DNA of 64,000 nt from Rallus limicola (GCA_022605955.1 JAKCOZ010000007.1:28923491-28987490); one strand, 5' to 3'; shown: positions 24,621 through 55,280, counted from the stretch's first letter. The notes: generated by a model from the sequence alone, not told the origin. Numbers and translations are program-made.

Positions 24621-27600
24621 TGTGATGGGAAACACAGTATTTGCTTTCCTCTGAGGCTGTGTCATGCTTGAAGTGATGAGACATCCTAGTGAAATGGCAG
24701 GGCACAGACCTTAGTCATCTTGAGGGTTTTTTTTCACATGGGCTTCACCCTAGCTGGCAATGATAGGGCTTTCTAGTGGGACAGGCTGGGAAGCTGCAGT
24801 GCTGGAGGGAAAGGAGAACAGGCACGTCATGGTCCTGGTGACTTGTCAAGTGGTGTTCATGGAGGAATGTTAACACACATGTCCTTGCACAGCACATCCC
24901 TGATCAGCTCCTCTATATGGAGCAGGCAAACCCTGAGTCCATGGCAGGCAGGAAACCCTTGGTACAGTTGAGTACCAGACTTGAGTCCATCACATAAGAG
25001 TATCCGTTTTCCCTTCAGGCAGAAGAACACTCAGCCCAGTGTTTGTATCTGTGTACTCAGAAATGATGCGTGAGCCGGTCGTGACACTACAGGAACAGAG
25101 CTACTCTGGGACCCTTCCCAAATGATGCTGCTCCCCTCAACTGGGCACAAACATGGATACCCTGAGCCTGTCTTCTTCATGGATGACAAGTTATAAACCA
25201 CACATACCGCACTGCCATGTGTCCAGGCATTTCACAACCCAGATCCTCTTACCCTAAGGAAGAAAGCGTTACCACCAACAAATTGCTGCTGTTAACCAAA
25301 ACTGTACACATTAATACAAGGCCGGAGGTGCCATGGGTAAGAGGTAGGAGCATGTAACCATGAAAATGTAAAGAGTAAGAGTAGTTCATCTTTCCTTCCA
25401 GTAGGGCAAGCATGTTTTGGTTGTGCTTTTCCACTGATAATGCCTTATTTGCATGCGAGCTAAAGGTGTGCTTTGCTTTCCAGTACAGAACAAGCACTTG
25501 TAGCCTTGGTTCCAGAAAGTTGCTTCTTTGACAGAAAAAGTCCTGACCCTAGCATTAAGCAGAAACCTCTCTGTTACAGCTCAAAATCTGGGTCTTGGGT
25601 GCCACAGAAATGGAGAGGGGTTCATGTTTGTGCCCAAGGATCTTTTGAGCAGGCGTGTAACTTTGTCAGATCCTTGTCCTGGCAGCTGCATTGCGGAGGC
25701 TGGCTCTCATCCCGCTGAATCCACGTCCGCAGCTGGCAGACCTTATGCCTCCACCTCATCTGTGATGAAAACCCATAGTCCTCTCACTTTTAGTTCAGCC
25801 TTAGGCCTCCAGAGTCCTATGGCTCTGCTACACGTATGCCCAGCACCCCTGGTTGGATTTGGTACCTGCTATATTTCCCTTGGGGTGTGAATCACACGTG
25901 AATCGGGGCACATCACGCTGACAGAAATGACACTTTCCAAGTCATGGGAACAAGGTCTGCCACAAAAACAAATGAATTTTAGGTGAGGTTATATGTGTAC
26001 CTATCTAGCTAGATGTATTGCTCCCCTCTAAGCAGCTCTGTCCCCTTCTGCCTGGGCTCTACATGCTGGGAGCAACCTGTGCCAGCCCTTGGGGGAACAG
26101 ATCATGGCCATCAGACCGGATTGTGTGAACTGCATTGAAAGCACCTCCTGCAATTTTGAGCACCAGAGGCTGAGCATCTTGCTCAGCTGCACCTCTCGTT
26201 CAGCTGTGCCTCATCAGAACCGAAGCAGCTCATCGGTGATGAGTAAAACGTGTCCAACATCCTCAGTGCTCCAGTAGTCGCGTCGCCCCTGCTGAGGGAA
26301 CGGCACACACGAGACGGGGGCATGACGGTGGCTTTGCTGCTGACATGAAGGACAGGTTAAGTATTCCTGATGCGTTCTTCCCGCAGGCGACGGCTCTGCT
26401 CTTCTCGGGCTTGGTTTTGAACCTTTTTAGCATTAGTGCTCAGTACGTGCTCAGCTCGAACCAGAGCCTCCCTGTGATTCCACAGGCCGGGTGGCGAAGG
26501 CGACAGGGATCCCGGCCCCGATTCATACTGCAGGCAGCAGCCCGCCACAATTAACGAACTGGAACTGCTTTCTGACAGATGTGAAGATGAAATTTAGCGC
26601 TGGGAACACCCGGTGTCTTCTGCACTTATTTCAGTCTCGAGAAATGATAAAGGAAATACTGCGGCCTGTGTTGCTAGGGAGCTGCCACCATAACAAACCT
26701 TCTAATGCCTTTTCTGGCTCATTGCTGCCTCCCTCAGCATCATCAGGACTAGCTGCAAGCTTGCATTCATGTAATTACCAAACACAAGATGGTATGTTTA
26801 GTTTATTTTCAGGGTCTCTCATCAGTTATTTGACCAATCAGAGAAACATTCCCGAGTTAAGCATCAAATTCAGCTTTTGAATCCAAATGCTAAGCTGCTT
26901 CTCCTTCTATTTTTTCCTCACAATATCGACTGTGGTTTCTTATTCCTTAAACATCAGCATTTCTTTTGCTTTGGAGATCAGTCCCGTAGTCAAGGAATAT
27001 GAGAAGCAGCTTAATTGGTACAAAACCAAGTTTAGCTGAACTTTTCTGTAAAAATACTCAGTGGTGGAACAGTTTATTGTATCCCCATCCCTTCGTTTCA
27101 GAGTTAACGATCAATGTGTGGTACATGCTGCCAATGGAGCACGTGCTGACTCTAATTTGGGCTTACCCTCCTGTAACACGGGGACTGGAGATATTAACTT
27201 TCCCAAAATGAATGGAAAGCCAGAGCAGACACATCCTCTGGCAGAGGCTGGTCTTGAGTTCTCCCACAAAAACACCCCATTTGAAGGAGAATATTCAACC
27301 TTTGCCTTGGAAAAGCAGAATATTAACTCTAGTGCACAAGCTGGTGGCAAACATGCCAACCCACCAGTTTTAGCCAGCACTGGGACTCCTGCATTCAAAC
27401 AGCATTATTGTGAACAATTTTCTTAGCCTGATTTAACACACACGCAAAGCTAGCACAGCCATCCCTCCCCAGAAAAAGCCATCCTCACCCCATCCCTTCT
27501 CTATTCTCTTGCCTGGTGATTCTTGTGTTATGCTGGCACAAGTTTCTGTCGGGCTGCCCAGCGCGCGGGATGTCGGAATTGGTCCAGCTGGAGGAGAACG

Positions 27601-30594
27601 AAACAAAACCATGTTGCTTTTGGTGGGCTTTACCCTGAATCAGTTCCCACCATCCCCAAACCTACCTAAATCGTACAAATTGCTGCCAGCATTACCTGCA
27701 AGGCAGGAACGGGGAAACGTATTCCAAGAGAGCAGTTGGCAGAGCAGCTTGATTCAGGGAGTCCTTGCACAGAGAACGTGAGTGGCCCTAAGCCTCCACC
27801 TCCTCCAGAAGCATGCTAAGTGTCGTGAGCAAACCTGTGTTTCTCATCGCATGAACTCGCGATCAATGTCAAACAGCATTTATAAACGTCCACGATTAAA
27901 GGTCAGCCGCAGAGTCCTTGGTTAGCTGGCATTAGTAGCAGGCTATGTTACAATGTTTAACGCCTTATTGAAAACAAAGGTTGGACAAACAAGAAAAGCA
28001 GGGGGGCTGGTGAGGGGAGAACATGTAGAGACCGAGCTCAAGACAGCCAAACTGCTTCTCGTATCCTTCCTGGCTGCTGGGGAATAGCGAGGGCCAAATG
28101 AAATGGGAGGGTGTGTTCTCCCAGAAAGTTTCTGGCATTTGATTCTACTTATAACACAACATTAACATTAATGTTTGGCTAACACGAATATATTTTCTCC
28201 TAGCTGAATTTTTGGGGGTTTTTTTGGACTCTGCATGGAAACAGTTTGAAATAAAACAAATGTAAAAGCTGCTCCTGTGAGAATGAGGAGCGAAATGTTC
28301 CTTTTTTTCTATCTGCTTCTCTTGTCTCTCCAGTAGCTTTGCCAGACTTTCAGAGATTAGCAAGAAACACAGAGAGAAGCATCCTTTCTTGTGTGTTGGA
28401 ACAACCTAGTTCCTGGTCCCTTAGCTTTTCTAGACACTCATCTTGCAGTTCATCACATGTAGCCTAGCCAGGTCTCGTAGGTATATCAAAAGAAAGAAAA
28501 TCTTGAAAATAGCACAAGCAGGAACATGATAAAAAAGCATCTCTCACATGTAGTGGGCTCTTGAGAGCTTTGGAAACAAAAATATTTACCAGGACCCACT
28601 CCCACCAAAACAGAGACTCACCTGTTATGTTCCACCAGACACACGCCTGTGGCAGTGGGATAACAACAGGGAGTGGGAAATAACCTTTTGGAGTGTTACT
28701 TCTGGAAAAGGCAATCTGGTGCCTGCAAAAGATGGGCACAGCTCAGTGCCCTTAAGCCTTGACCCTCCAGCAAAGTCCCTGAAACCAAGTCGCACATGAC
28801 AGCTGCCCTTTAGGACAGGTTGCCAACCAAGTTGGTTTAAAATCCTTAAGTTGGACTTCCATTAAGAGCTTCATCTGGGAGTTGTAGCTAAATTAGAACC
28901 TGCCCTTGTAAATTATGAAGAGTCCTCTACTGGGGCCATCCTGGAAGCAGAGCTCCATTCAACCTACAGCTGTGGGAATGGTACCTGCCCGACAACTTCC
29001 TCCCTCACCCAGGGTTGGAATGAGACCAGAGGTGTCTGCAGGGAGAGCTGGAACGCTACATCTTCAGGATGGTCAGACATGCAGGGCAGGAACACATGCA
29101 ACATCTGAATCTCTTTGCAGGACTCTTTCCTTAGATTTCGTGGGCCATTTTCCTTGTCACCCTCCAGGAGGAGTAATTTGAAAGGAGCAGGCACTGACGT
29201 AAATACCTGAGATTTGCCGACAGACAAACCCACTGCCCGCAGGAGGGATTCAGTGCAGCACGCTACAGCCAGACACAGCGAGACGTTCTAGCCCCAACAC
29301 TGAAGTGACACAGGATGTGTCTGAAAGTTACCAATCACACCTAAACCCCTCAACTGCCAGGAAAATGGCTCCTTATCTAGTAAAACCTAACTGAATGCTT
29401 ACCATTAATGTCTTCAAAACTGTTGAGACATTTATTTGAGATCCATAATAAAATGCAGACACTATACCTTTTATTCTCCAAGTACTCCAGTATTTTTGCA
29501 AAAAAACAGCAGCTGTAAGGAAACCACACTGAACGCTGTGCTACCACAGCCCTTCTGCAGCTCATCTGTCTGCACAACCAAGTAGGGATCTTACACAGGA
29601 GAAACAGAGGAAACGCTTTGCACGTCGGAATCCCTTAAACCTCGTAGGCGTATTACTGCAGAGCCTGCTCTCCAGGACACCCAGGCTGCCAGTACGACTT
29701 GCAGACTGTGCTGCAAACCTCACAACAAACCTGCATGTCGTACGGCAGAGCTGCCTTGGCCTCAGGCTGCATTTACCATCATAGGGAGAATGTGTTTGTG
29801 CAAAATCAACTTCTCACTTGATCACTGATCGCAACTTGTCACTGAGCGCTGATCGCAGCGGTGTAACAAGGAGCAGAACTGATGATAGAAACGTTCTACC
29901 TAGACCATCGACACAGGCAGGTAGAGAAGCTTTCAGTCCAGCCCAAGCACCAGTCTGTATACTTCTCTCCCTCAGAGCTTTAACCAAAGGGGATGTCCTG
30001 CCCTCCTTCTCCAGCACAGGTGGGTTGTACACATGGGCACACACCCAGGGGAGCTCAGCACAGGGCAGCCTGCATCCAGCCAGGCTGGGAGCCTAAACAG
30101 AACCAGCCCCACACTTGCACAGGTGGCTCAAAAGCAGCAGAGTCACCTCTGCACGGAGCCACCAGCAGTGGATCCAGGCTGGTTCTTCAGCTTCCAGAGA
30201 CAGCTCGCGTCAGACAGAACTCTGACCCTGGGCTCTGTGAAGGCTCTGCCCATAAGTGAGTGAGCCCACAGGCCATGTGCTGCTGCAGGCTTCCATGGGA
30301 ACTGCTAGGAACTTCCCAAGCACCCACTGCCCCCAGCAAAGGCAGCTCCAGAAGCAGGGAACAGCAGAGCTAAAGGAATCTGAGCTGGAAACCTTCTGGC
30401 GTTGAGAAGGGACTGGGCATGGAGATGAATTGCATTTTGTACACAGTCTCCCCTTTTCCACAGAGACATTCCTAGCATAGAAAGCTTGAACAAGACCACA
30501 GCATGGGCAGTAAAAATAACTCTTCCTTCCTAATGGCAAGCAACTGTTAGGTGCCTACTGCTAACAGAGGTGTGCAAAGAAGATACAGAGGTAA
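24621..30594. other. Intergenic, between UTP23-side DNA and the RAD21 3' end
   Basis: About 6 kb with no recognised gene or young repeat. Blocks near 26345-26900 and 27840-28000 are dense and repeat-free and could be conserved enhancers (for example 'gttacaatgtttaacgcc', containing a SOX-like ACAATG). Small open frames here are unremarkable. Confidence 0.5.
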
Positions 30595-32218
30595 TTCATA
30601 ACAGCTTATAACACAACTTTTATTAGAAAAGTTATACATAACAGCATCAACTATTTTCAAGAATATTAACCTTGAAAAGCAACAAAACCAGACTAAAAAT
30701 GTGTAACAAGAAACTAATGACCTTTTCTATAATTAAACATTCAAGTTATCTACAATGTCTCTTTTTACAAAGGGGAAAATAATGGTTTTACAGGCACATC
30801 ATGTTGAAAATAAAGCTGCAGTAACTTTATACAATTAAGTTTTCCAAGGATTATTAAAACATGGTCATCATGTAGTCTCAGATTTTTTTAAACATTCACA
30901 TACTTTTACAGTTGAGTATACACTGAAATTTCAGAGTCCCAAAATTATTTCACAAAAGTGCCAACATTAAAACCAGAACCTTCAGTGTGAATAATTTTGC
31001 CCTAAAAAAAGTTAAGACAGGTTTCCATCATCGACATATTCACATAATTTCTGGTGCTACCTGGTCTAACAGTAAAGCTTCATTCTTTATGGGTAAAATC
31101 AAATGGGACTGCTTTTGGAAAAGCATAATAAAATGTTTTGAACACAAGAGTGTGCATTATTGGAAGAATCAATTCTAAAACCATAAATAGATACAAAAAG
31201 CCATTAATACACTACATAATTAAGTGGAACTGTGCCCATTTGTACTGTATATTCAAGTTTGTTGCCCTCTCAGTACAGGTGGAATCTGAATTATCTTTAG
31301 AACGGCAATCTGTTCAGCTTCGCTTATTCTTATCTTCATACGCCTGCTTAATAAAAATCAGATAATTTACAATCTAGAAGTCCGTTTTAAAAAGTCTGGA
31401 ATTTATATACAGCTCTAACAAACCCAAAGCATTTTGATAACCTAAAGGTTTAAATGAAATGACCAGAGTTTTCATTCGATGTTTATTAACAGTAATTAGC
31501 CATTATCAGTAGTGGACCGTAACGAGGTGAAAAGTGAAAAGGAATGTTTTGTCTAAAATGCTTAACACGTGTCCTGTCCCGTAATAGCATCGTGTAGAGG
31601 AAGTGCTTTCCACAGACACCCATTTCCCCTTAGCACAAGGGCTACAAAAATCTGACTGCAAAAACGCAGTGATGAAGCAAGCCGACAGATCAGGCACTAC
31701 CTTCCTCACTGGCAGCTGAGACACCCACAGTATGCACAATGATCTAGGGAGGGGGGGGAGAAAAAACCCTGCTATGAGAAGCAGACTGAACATTTGAGAC
31801 AAGTTTGGCAAAGTTTTTAATTGGAAAATAGGTTGGCCATTCAGGTTTACTTGTAGAGGTTAATAATATCACTATTGAATCGACTAGTCATATTATGGTA
31901 AGACAGTTTCATTGATACTCAATGTTACATGCACTGGTATTGCACACATCTGCTCCGAGCTGTTAAAACAGTCTTCACCTGGGTCCTTGAGCTGTCTGGT
32001 TTCTGCAGTTGGAACTCAAGCCACCCACCCAGCAGTTTCACTAAAAATTTAAGTGGTAAATTTAAAATACAAAACCCCAAATAACCCCAAAAGAAAACCA
32101 AGGACTTTATACAGACAATAAAATCTAAATTTTCTGCAATGGTCTGGTGGGCCCTACAGATGGGGCAATACACGTACGCACTAGTGAAACAAGCACTAGC
32201 TCTGCCACAGCTAACCAT
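30595..32218 (-). promoter_or_regulatory. RAD21: RAD21 3' UTR
   Basis: About 1.6 kb, AU-rich, running from just after the RAD21 stop codon to an AATAAA hexamer (30619-30624 on the - strand). The length is similar to that recalled for the human transcript. A second AATAAA at 31482-31487 could give a shorter ~740-nt UTR. The exact cleavage site is inferred. Confidence 0.7.
30619..30624 (-). terminator. RAD21: RAD21 poly(A) signal
   Basis: Canonical AATAAA on the - strand (TTTATT on +), ~1.6 kb after the stop codon, followed by T/GT-rich sequence on the - strand. Confidence 0.65.
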
Positions 32219-48184
<15,966 letters not shown>

Positions 48185-51100
48185 CTAAAACAAAGTGCAA
48201 ACCTATAAGGAGAAAAGCAAATTTATTTTTACTAGAAACCTGCTTTTGATGAGCATCCTCGTAAACACAGCCCTTACCCACAGTAAGCAAAGCTCATGCT
48301 TGCTTTTCAGTCATTAAGGGCAGGCTATTTGTAAAAAATATTTTCAAAGCCAACACTTACAAGTAGTGGCCATATAATAGGGTACATATATTTACTGTAG
48401 AGAAAACAGCAACAAATGATCATTTGCATAATTAATTATTTTTTTTCTTGCTGGATGCTAAACAATCTTGAAGATATTTAACTTTATAATAAGATAGCAA
48501 ACCCATCTAATGCAAACAAGCATGTCTCAACTTTCAGACCACAGTAGTTTCCTACCATTTCCACACTTCTTTCTAATCTAAATTTAGTAGCTACTACTAT
48601 ACTATACTTGTGTATATTCTACATTGTTAAAATAAAACATTCAGAATTATAAAATACGTAGTCCTAAACATTCTGGATTTCACCATACTTTTTTTAAACA
48701 GACAGTACAATTATGTCTCTTCATTTCTGGACACACTGCTCTCCATTACATAATCCTCTTAGTATCACTTCATATTTTTGTTCAAGCATCCATAAAAATG
48801 GTAAGGAAATCGACTGTATTATTCCAAACCTCCTGAAGATTTAACTTTCTTCTCGCTCCTCCACCAGAGAGAGAACTGGACTTCCTTTGATCTACTTAAT
48901 CTAACGACTACCTTCTTACAGCTGATAAGATACCAATATATTAAACCACATGGAAGCAGAACAGCATGATAATTTATGATCTAAACATGCCAATTTCATG
49001 CATGAGGTAAGCATATGATGATTCAAATCATCTACAAATTGAGAAAAAAAGTTTGCTTTAAAGCAGCAGATGATTCTCCACAAACAGCTTTTTCTCCAGC
49101 AATCTGTAGCTAGGGAAAAAGAAATGAAAAAGAACAGGAGATGCGACAAGTGCATTTCAGTTTTTCCTCTCTGCCTACAGAAAAACTGCCAGGGGGAGTG
49201 CAGAAACCCAACAGTAAAAGCAGAACATTTTAACCAGTGTGAGGAGCATCAGTTCCTAGCCATAAAGCCCCCCAGTGTTTCCCAAATGTATGCCCAACAC
49301 AACTTCTAAGCAACTGGGGAACATGTGGAAACACAAAAGCATTGGTAAACATGACAGCCAGAGTGTCTCTTGGGAAGCTAATTCCTAAACCATACCAATT
49401 TACTTGTAGATAAAAGAAACAAGTTTCAAAGCTGCTAGTGTAGAACTGTTGGTATTTATAGGGTATGCTTCACAAAAGAGAGAGGAGCACAATTGTGAAT
49501 ACCAGAAAAATAAGTCCAGGGGCAAGAGAAGCACTGGATAACTGGTTCAGTGGAAGTGAAGCCAGCCACAAGATACCTGGGTAACAAATGAAAAATGGTC
49601 GATTTTGGGGTAGAAAATTCCCCTTTATTCTGAAAGTAAAGGCCAACAGTATTTCTGTGGGATTTTTTTTGTTGGTTTTGTGTCTTAATAAATAGGAGTT
49701 GAAAGAATGTGCAAGATGATGACAGCTTTGAATTTCAGGTACATTAAACACAGAACAGAGTTGTTTAGACAACAGAACCAATTATCAAGCTTACCTGTCT
49801 CAATGATAAACCAGGCACTGATTCTGTTTATAACTAAGAACAGACACAGTGGAGAGGATTTAAAGGAAATAAAGACCACGTTCAGCTTCAGCAAGAGTTA
49901 GCACGGTAGATACAAAGGATTAAAACTAAAAACTACTCTTAGAAGAGAAGCTGATAAGTTGATAGCTTTGAGTCATAACAAAGCAGATTGATAAAAAATT
50001 ATAATGACCATTTTATTTGTTGAGATTGGGGAAGGGGGGCTAAGGACACCACTGCAGAAGGATGGACATGAGCAAGCTTTCCTAGGAAGCACAACACAAC
50101 AATTTTGGAAGTCTCCTTGATGAAAGTTACTTAAAGGAAGATATTCTACACCCCCCACCCCAGTGTTTTCTGAAAGACATCACACTGATTCAAAGGCCAG
50201 CAGATAATTCAGTTCCTTGTGTATTTTCAAAGGTCTCACAATATGCTTTTATATGCAGAGATATAACTTAGCAGTGCAGTATAGCTTGAGTTGCTACACA
50301 TCCATACACTGCTCTGGTAACAGCAGACCTGTAAATTGCCTCTAAATATGAGGAACAGGGAAAAACAGAAACGTACAGTTAACAAAAACACTAGTATTGC
50401 TCCACTAAAAACTTCCAAAACAGTTGCAAAAGAATGTACTTTGATTCATGGAGTTTGGCATAATTATTCACCAATGCTTTACACTCATTAAAACATGTAA
50501 TATGAGCTTCAGAAAACTTTAATGAACTGTAGCCCCGAAAATATACAGATTTCCCATTAAATGTGAGACATACTATTTGGTCAACTTGGACAAACAGCAT
50601 ATCACTTTAAATCCCAGATACCAAGGGTAATGTAATCAGAAGACAAAACATTTAATATGGCGAAGAGGAAGCATGGTTCTCCAAAAAACCTGAGGTGTCA
50701 GGATCACACCAACACTAATGATTTCACAACTTTTTTTTTTTTTTTCTTTTAACCAGAAACATTGTTAACTTCTGTCATTTAAAGAACTAACAATCCAAGT
50801 CAAAGTACTCCCCCTAAGAGAGCAATTCCTTAGTAATTAAATCAAAGAACAGAGGCTGAAAACCAATGCCAAGGGAAGACGCAAAAACAGTAAGTGGTCA
50901 CCTGCATTTGTGGTCTCTCCTAGGTTTGAGTACCACTCAGTACTAGAGTTATGGACCAAACCTAAAACTTGCCTGTAAGACTAAGATTATACTATACATG
51001 CAGGTTACTTCTGGCACGTATAAGAATCAAAACCAAGTACCTTCTGACAGAGGTCATCAGTTTCTCTTAATACACTTAATGAGGCCTTGATACAGCAAAT

Positions 51101-54100
51101 TACACGAGGAGAAACGACGACCATCAGACTACAGATAGTTTTAGTTTCAAAGCGTGTTTTAATCTGAACTGTTAATACTACTTCTCTTGCCTGGAGCACT
51201 AATTTCCTGGCACAGTATGAGTCTCTACCACTTTCAAATTCCAGCAGATGCTCTGTTCTGTGTGGTAATACCTGGGATATGGCAATCGAACAAATCCCAC
51301 CTTTATGGTTCTTATCTGCAGCAGTTCAGCTACTGGTGCTGAGAGCATCAGCACAACTGCTCAAAGCAGGGCCCAATGTTCATTCTCTCATGATTTTTTT
51401 CTTTCTTTTCAGATAATCCTTTTCCTTATTTCAGGCTTTTTGTCTGACCTTTAATTCACAGGGCAGTATGGCATAAAAGAAGAAATAAATTTTCTGGTAT
51501 AATTTGAGATTGGGATGAATGTTAGAGGAACTAAGAGTTTCTTGGAGTGGCAGTGCTCACACAGACACATAAAACGTATGTCATTAGCTGCAAAAGCAAC
51601 TCCTAAGAAATCTCAAAGCTGTTAAAAAGCTTACAAAGTAAAATATAACCACTAATTTTTGAAACTGACTGGACATGAGCCAGAACCTTAAAACTTATTC
51701 TAAGAACTTACTCATTTTTCTATCTTCCTTGCACTGCTCAGAAGCAAAAATAATCTGTACTCATACAATACCAGGTAGGGCCAAGCTCTGGTCCTGTCAA
51801 ATTGTGTTTATAAAAACTTTAAACTTGATTTAAACTAACTTTGAGCTTGCTTCAATGCACCACAATTGTCCTCAGGTTCCTCTCTCTATACTGGTCTTCA
51901 AAAATTGCACCATCTTATTTATAATATTTTCTTTCTATAGATGTGTAAAGAAAGGGCTGTAATTCTTATACACAAAGTAATTGAACACGTAAAGCAAAAC
52001 TAATACAATACAGATAGTACACACAGGATCTGATCCAGCATTTGCCTCTCATTCTCTCATCCGTGTATCCGGTAAGTGATCCTTCCAAAGAAGCAACAGG
52101 AAAATTGGGTCGATGCTACCTATGAACTTCAGCTTAATTATCAATTCACAAATACTAAGTCTTAAAATCCTCCTCCATATTAGAATGGCTAACTGGCTAA
52201 ACTGTGAAAAGCATGCTTGGGTAGCTGGAGTGCCATCCTTCAAGACTTTCAGAAAGTTACACAAACTGTCAGTTGGCAACACTATTGCAGACAACTATAA
52301 AACATTCACCCTATTTTAATTTGATCCTGATTCACCCTAGTCCATTAAATTCACCTGCCTGTTACTCTATTAGGTCAGGTTATGTATATACACACCAGAT
52401 TCCCAGGTTAAATTCTGTCTTCATTTATTTTATTGCCACCTGTTCTTGTTCCTGTTGTAAGGCTACCCCCCCCCAGCACCACATTCTGCCACCCTCACAG
52501 ACACCTTCCATACTACAGCTTAAAAAACAGCCAGTCATTTTAATTCATTGGTTCTGATACTAGCTCCTCCAATCTCTCTTCTCTGATGGTTCCCTCTCAC
52601 ACATGTATTTTCTTCCTGTCCCATCCCTGTACCAAGGCACTGTGGGTGACATGGGGAAGAGTGAGCTCACCCTGTGCACCTGCAGCAGTCCAAGATGGCC
52701 CTGTCAGGCTTCAGAAATCCAGAATAACCTTGACCCTCCAACTGTACTTTGAGTTCTTCAATTTTCACTCATAATCCTTCCCGATACACTCCTTCTTACA
52801 CATCTAAACCTTCCCTAGTGTGGGCACTTACTAATGCTGTCTCACCAGCAGGTTTCATTAGCACACTGAACACCCAGTGTCACTGAAAAAAAAATTAATC
52901 ACAGGACCAGTCTTCAGAAACTCCACTAATAACTCCTTACAGCTCAATGCCTCTTTTCAGCACTACCTTATTTCATCTCCTTGCTTCAATCACCTTTATA
53001 ATTCTCTGGTTAATCCTCATTTTTCTGAATTTTAATATATATTTTTTGTGGCACCTGCCGCTTTATTGAAGTTCAGTGACAAGTCACCTCAATTTCTTAT
53101 GTCCACAAAATCAATTACTGAAAACATGAAATTGAACTGGTCCAACTTGACATACCTCTGATAAACGCATACAGCATTTTCCATTTGTCTCCTGGTCTTA
53201 TTTCCATCAACATTTACCCTGAAATGCTATGCCTGAGGTTGCACTACCGGGTCTGCAATTGCTCAAAACACATCACTCCTTACAGGAACAGCATTCACCA
53301 TTCTCCAATTACAACATCCTACACCTCTACATAATCAAATTGCTAGAACCAGTGTCCCACACCAAGCTACTAATTCAAACAGCAGATCACTCAGAATTAT
53401 TTACAGAGCTTGAGATAACCGCTCACTATGAATACCATTCCCCACCCCACAGCTCCATTTTCCTATCTAAACTCAGCAGTTATCCTTTCCCCTCGATTCA
53501 GTACATCCACTCATCCAGCAGAGAAGAATCTTTTCAATTTTAGGCCCCATCAGAACTATTCCAACTGCTGTTCCAAGACAAACATCCAGAAACCGTGTAC
53601 TAACTAGCTCCTTAAATGTATATCAAATGGAATAAGAACATATAATTCCTTGTGCTACTCTGTCTTTTACAGCAGTTATTCCTCTCCACTGCTCACCAAA
53701 GGAGTCCAAATGTAAAAAAACCAACCCTACTAACCAACCAAACCAACCAAAACTTCCTAAACTTCTGCCTCAAAGAAGTTAAACTCTTGTATTAACTGGG
53801 GCAACTATTCTCACTTCTATCAGAAATCCCATGGTATCAGCAACCCCAATGGCAAGACAACACTAACTTAACTGTGTGGTAATTTAAGTTTATTGTGTGA
53901 CAAACCTTTTTTGCGCCTCCTTTTATTCCCCCCACCACACTTCTCCAGTTAAAAGTTTAGATCAGTGGGCTTTGTGTTTCCAGGTTTCACAGCACATCAA
54001 ATATTTACAAATAAACCTTCACAAAATAAAATGCAAGCCTTGCCCTACTAATGCTTTGGTGTTTCCCCACTGTAACAAGTTTTACTCAGGAATGAAAGCA

Positions 54101-55165
54101 CATGCTTATTGACCACATTCGTACCATGTGGCCTACATGATAACTTCTCCAAACATACAGAGTTTTCTTTCATGTGTCTAAATTTAAAAGTCATTTTCAG
54201 TGAAACAGTGCAATGCCTACTAGTCACAGTGACCCCAAACTTCCTTTGCTACTGATAAAAACACATCACCTTGTTGTATATATAACAGGAGCCTTCCATT
54301 CAGGATCGGAGACAAATCTTTTAAACTACAGAAGGATTTATATCAGTGTTTGAAGCTGCTTCAGTAAGCTCTTAGTTCTTTAAGAGATAAACGTTTTAAA
54401 GGGGCATTTTATTTGCATATCATCAGTCAACAGTGCCCAGAAGATGGTTCGTACGTTACTAGTGAGGATTGCACGAACATTCAATCGTCTGCTTTATTCA
54501 AGTGGGAAGTTAAATTACATCAAAAAATAAAAGGCAGATGAAACCGTGCTCCCTTCCGCCACCCCTGACCGCGGCGGCCCCGCAGCTCCACCGACCCGTA
54601 TGCCACCCCGCAGCTGGGGACCTGTGACAGTATTGCTGATCCCGAACCCCGACGCGTGGCTCCCTCAGCTTCCTCAAGGGCCGGAACTCCCGTGGAAGAG
54701 GGGAGGCCACTGCCCTTCTCGCGTGTGACCGCTCCAGGCTTACAGACGGCTCGGCGCGGAGCGCACACCCGCCTTCGCCTCCTCCCCGCTCCCCCGAGGC
54801 CCTGCCCGTGCCGCCACCAGGCCGCAGACGGGTCCCCCCGCTGCGCCCGACCACGACCCAGATCACGCTGACCACCCGGCCCCGCGGCCCCAGTTCCGCC
54901 GCAGGGCCATCCCCACCGTCCTGCCCCTCCCGGGGAGCCCCAAGCTGCCGGACAGGCCCCCCCCTCCCGCTCCTACTCGCTCGGTCCCGCCGAGGAGGGC
55001 TCAGCCGAATAGCCGGCGCGGCCGTGCCCAGCCGCGGGGGGCCGGCAGCCGAGCCCAAGTAGGCCGGCAGCGCCCCGAGCGCCAGGCTGCGGCCGGCCCC
55101 CGCCGGACGACGAGAGCGAGCCAGAGTGTCCAGCGGGAACGGGCGCGGCCGGAGCCGCTCCTTAC
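48185..55165 (-). other. RAD21: RAD21 intron 1
   Basis: About 7 kb, AT-rich, between the probable noncoding exon 1 and the start-codon exon. Poly(T) at 50732-50745 and an AACC-type run near 53732-53754. Open frames (for example 52049-52294 and 53229-53543) have no recognisable similarity. No mobile element recognised. Confidence 0.7.
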
Positions 55166-55280
55166 CCTGGTCCGGGGACAGGGGGAGGCTGGCGCGGCGG
55201 CGGGCGAGGCCGGGCTCGGTAACCGCTCCGCTCCTCCTCCCCGATCCGAGCCGCTCACTCAAACAAACAAGATGGCGGCC
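55166..55280 (-). other. RAD21: RAD21 noncoding exon 1 (inferred)
   Basis: On the - strand a strong donor, CAGG|GTAAGG, sits at 55165/55166, just downstream of the YY1-type initiator-like element. Together these suggest exon 1 spans about 55166-55280. The 5' edge is a guess. Splicing to the exon at 48184 follows the RAD21 pattern of a noncoding first exon. Confidence 0.55.
55269..55279 (+). promoter_or_regulatory. RAD21: YY1-type site at the RAD21 start region
   Basis: AAGATGGCGGC, the extended YY1 consensus, lies at the inferred transcription start. YY1 sites in this position are common in TATA-less housekeeping promoters. Confidence 0.6.

Noticed and set aside
27061..27426. 121-codon open frame in intergenic DNA
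   Set aside because: Unrecognised, overlaps an open frame on the other strand, and shows no splice-site or promoter context.
30700..32200. Open frames inside the RAD21 3' UTR on both strands
   Set aside because: Short, AT-rich and without similarity. They are explained as untranslated sequence.
53229..53543. 104-codon open frame in RAD21 intron 1
   Set aside because: No known similarity and no splice context. It lies in compositionally biased C/A-rich DNA.
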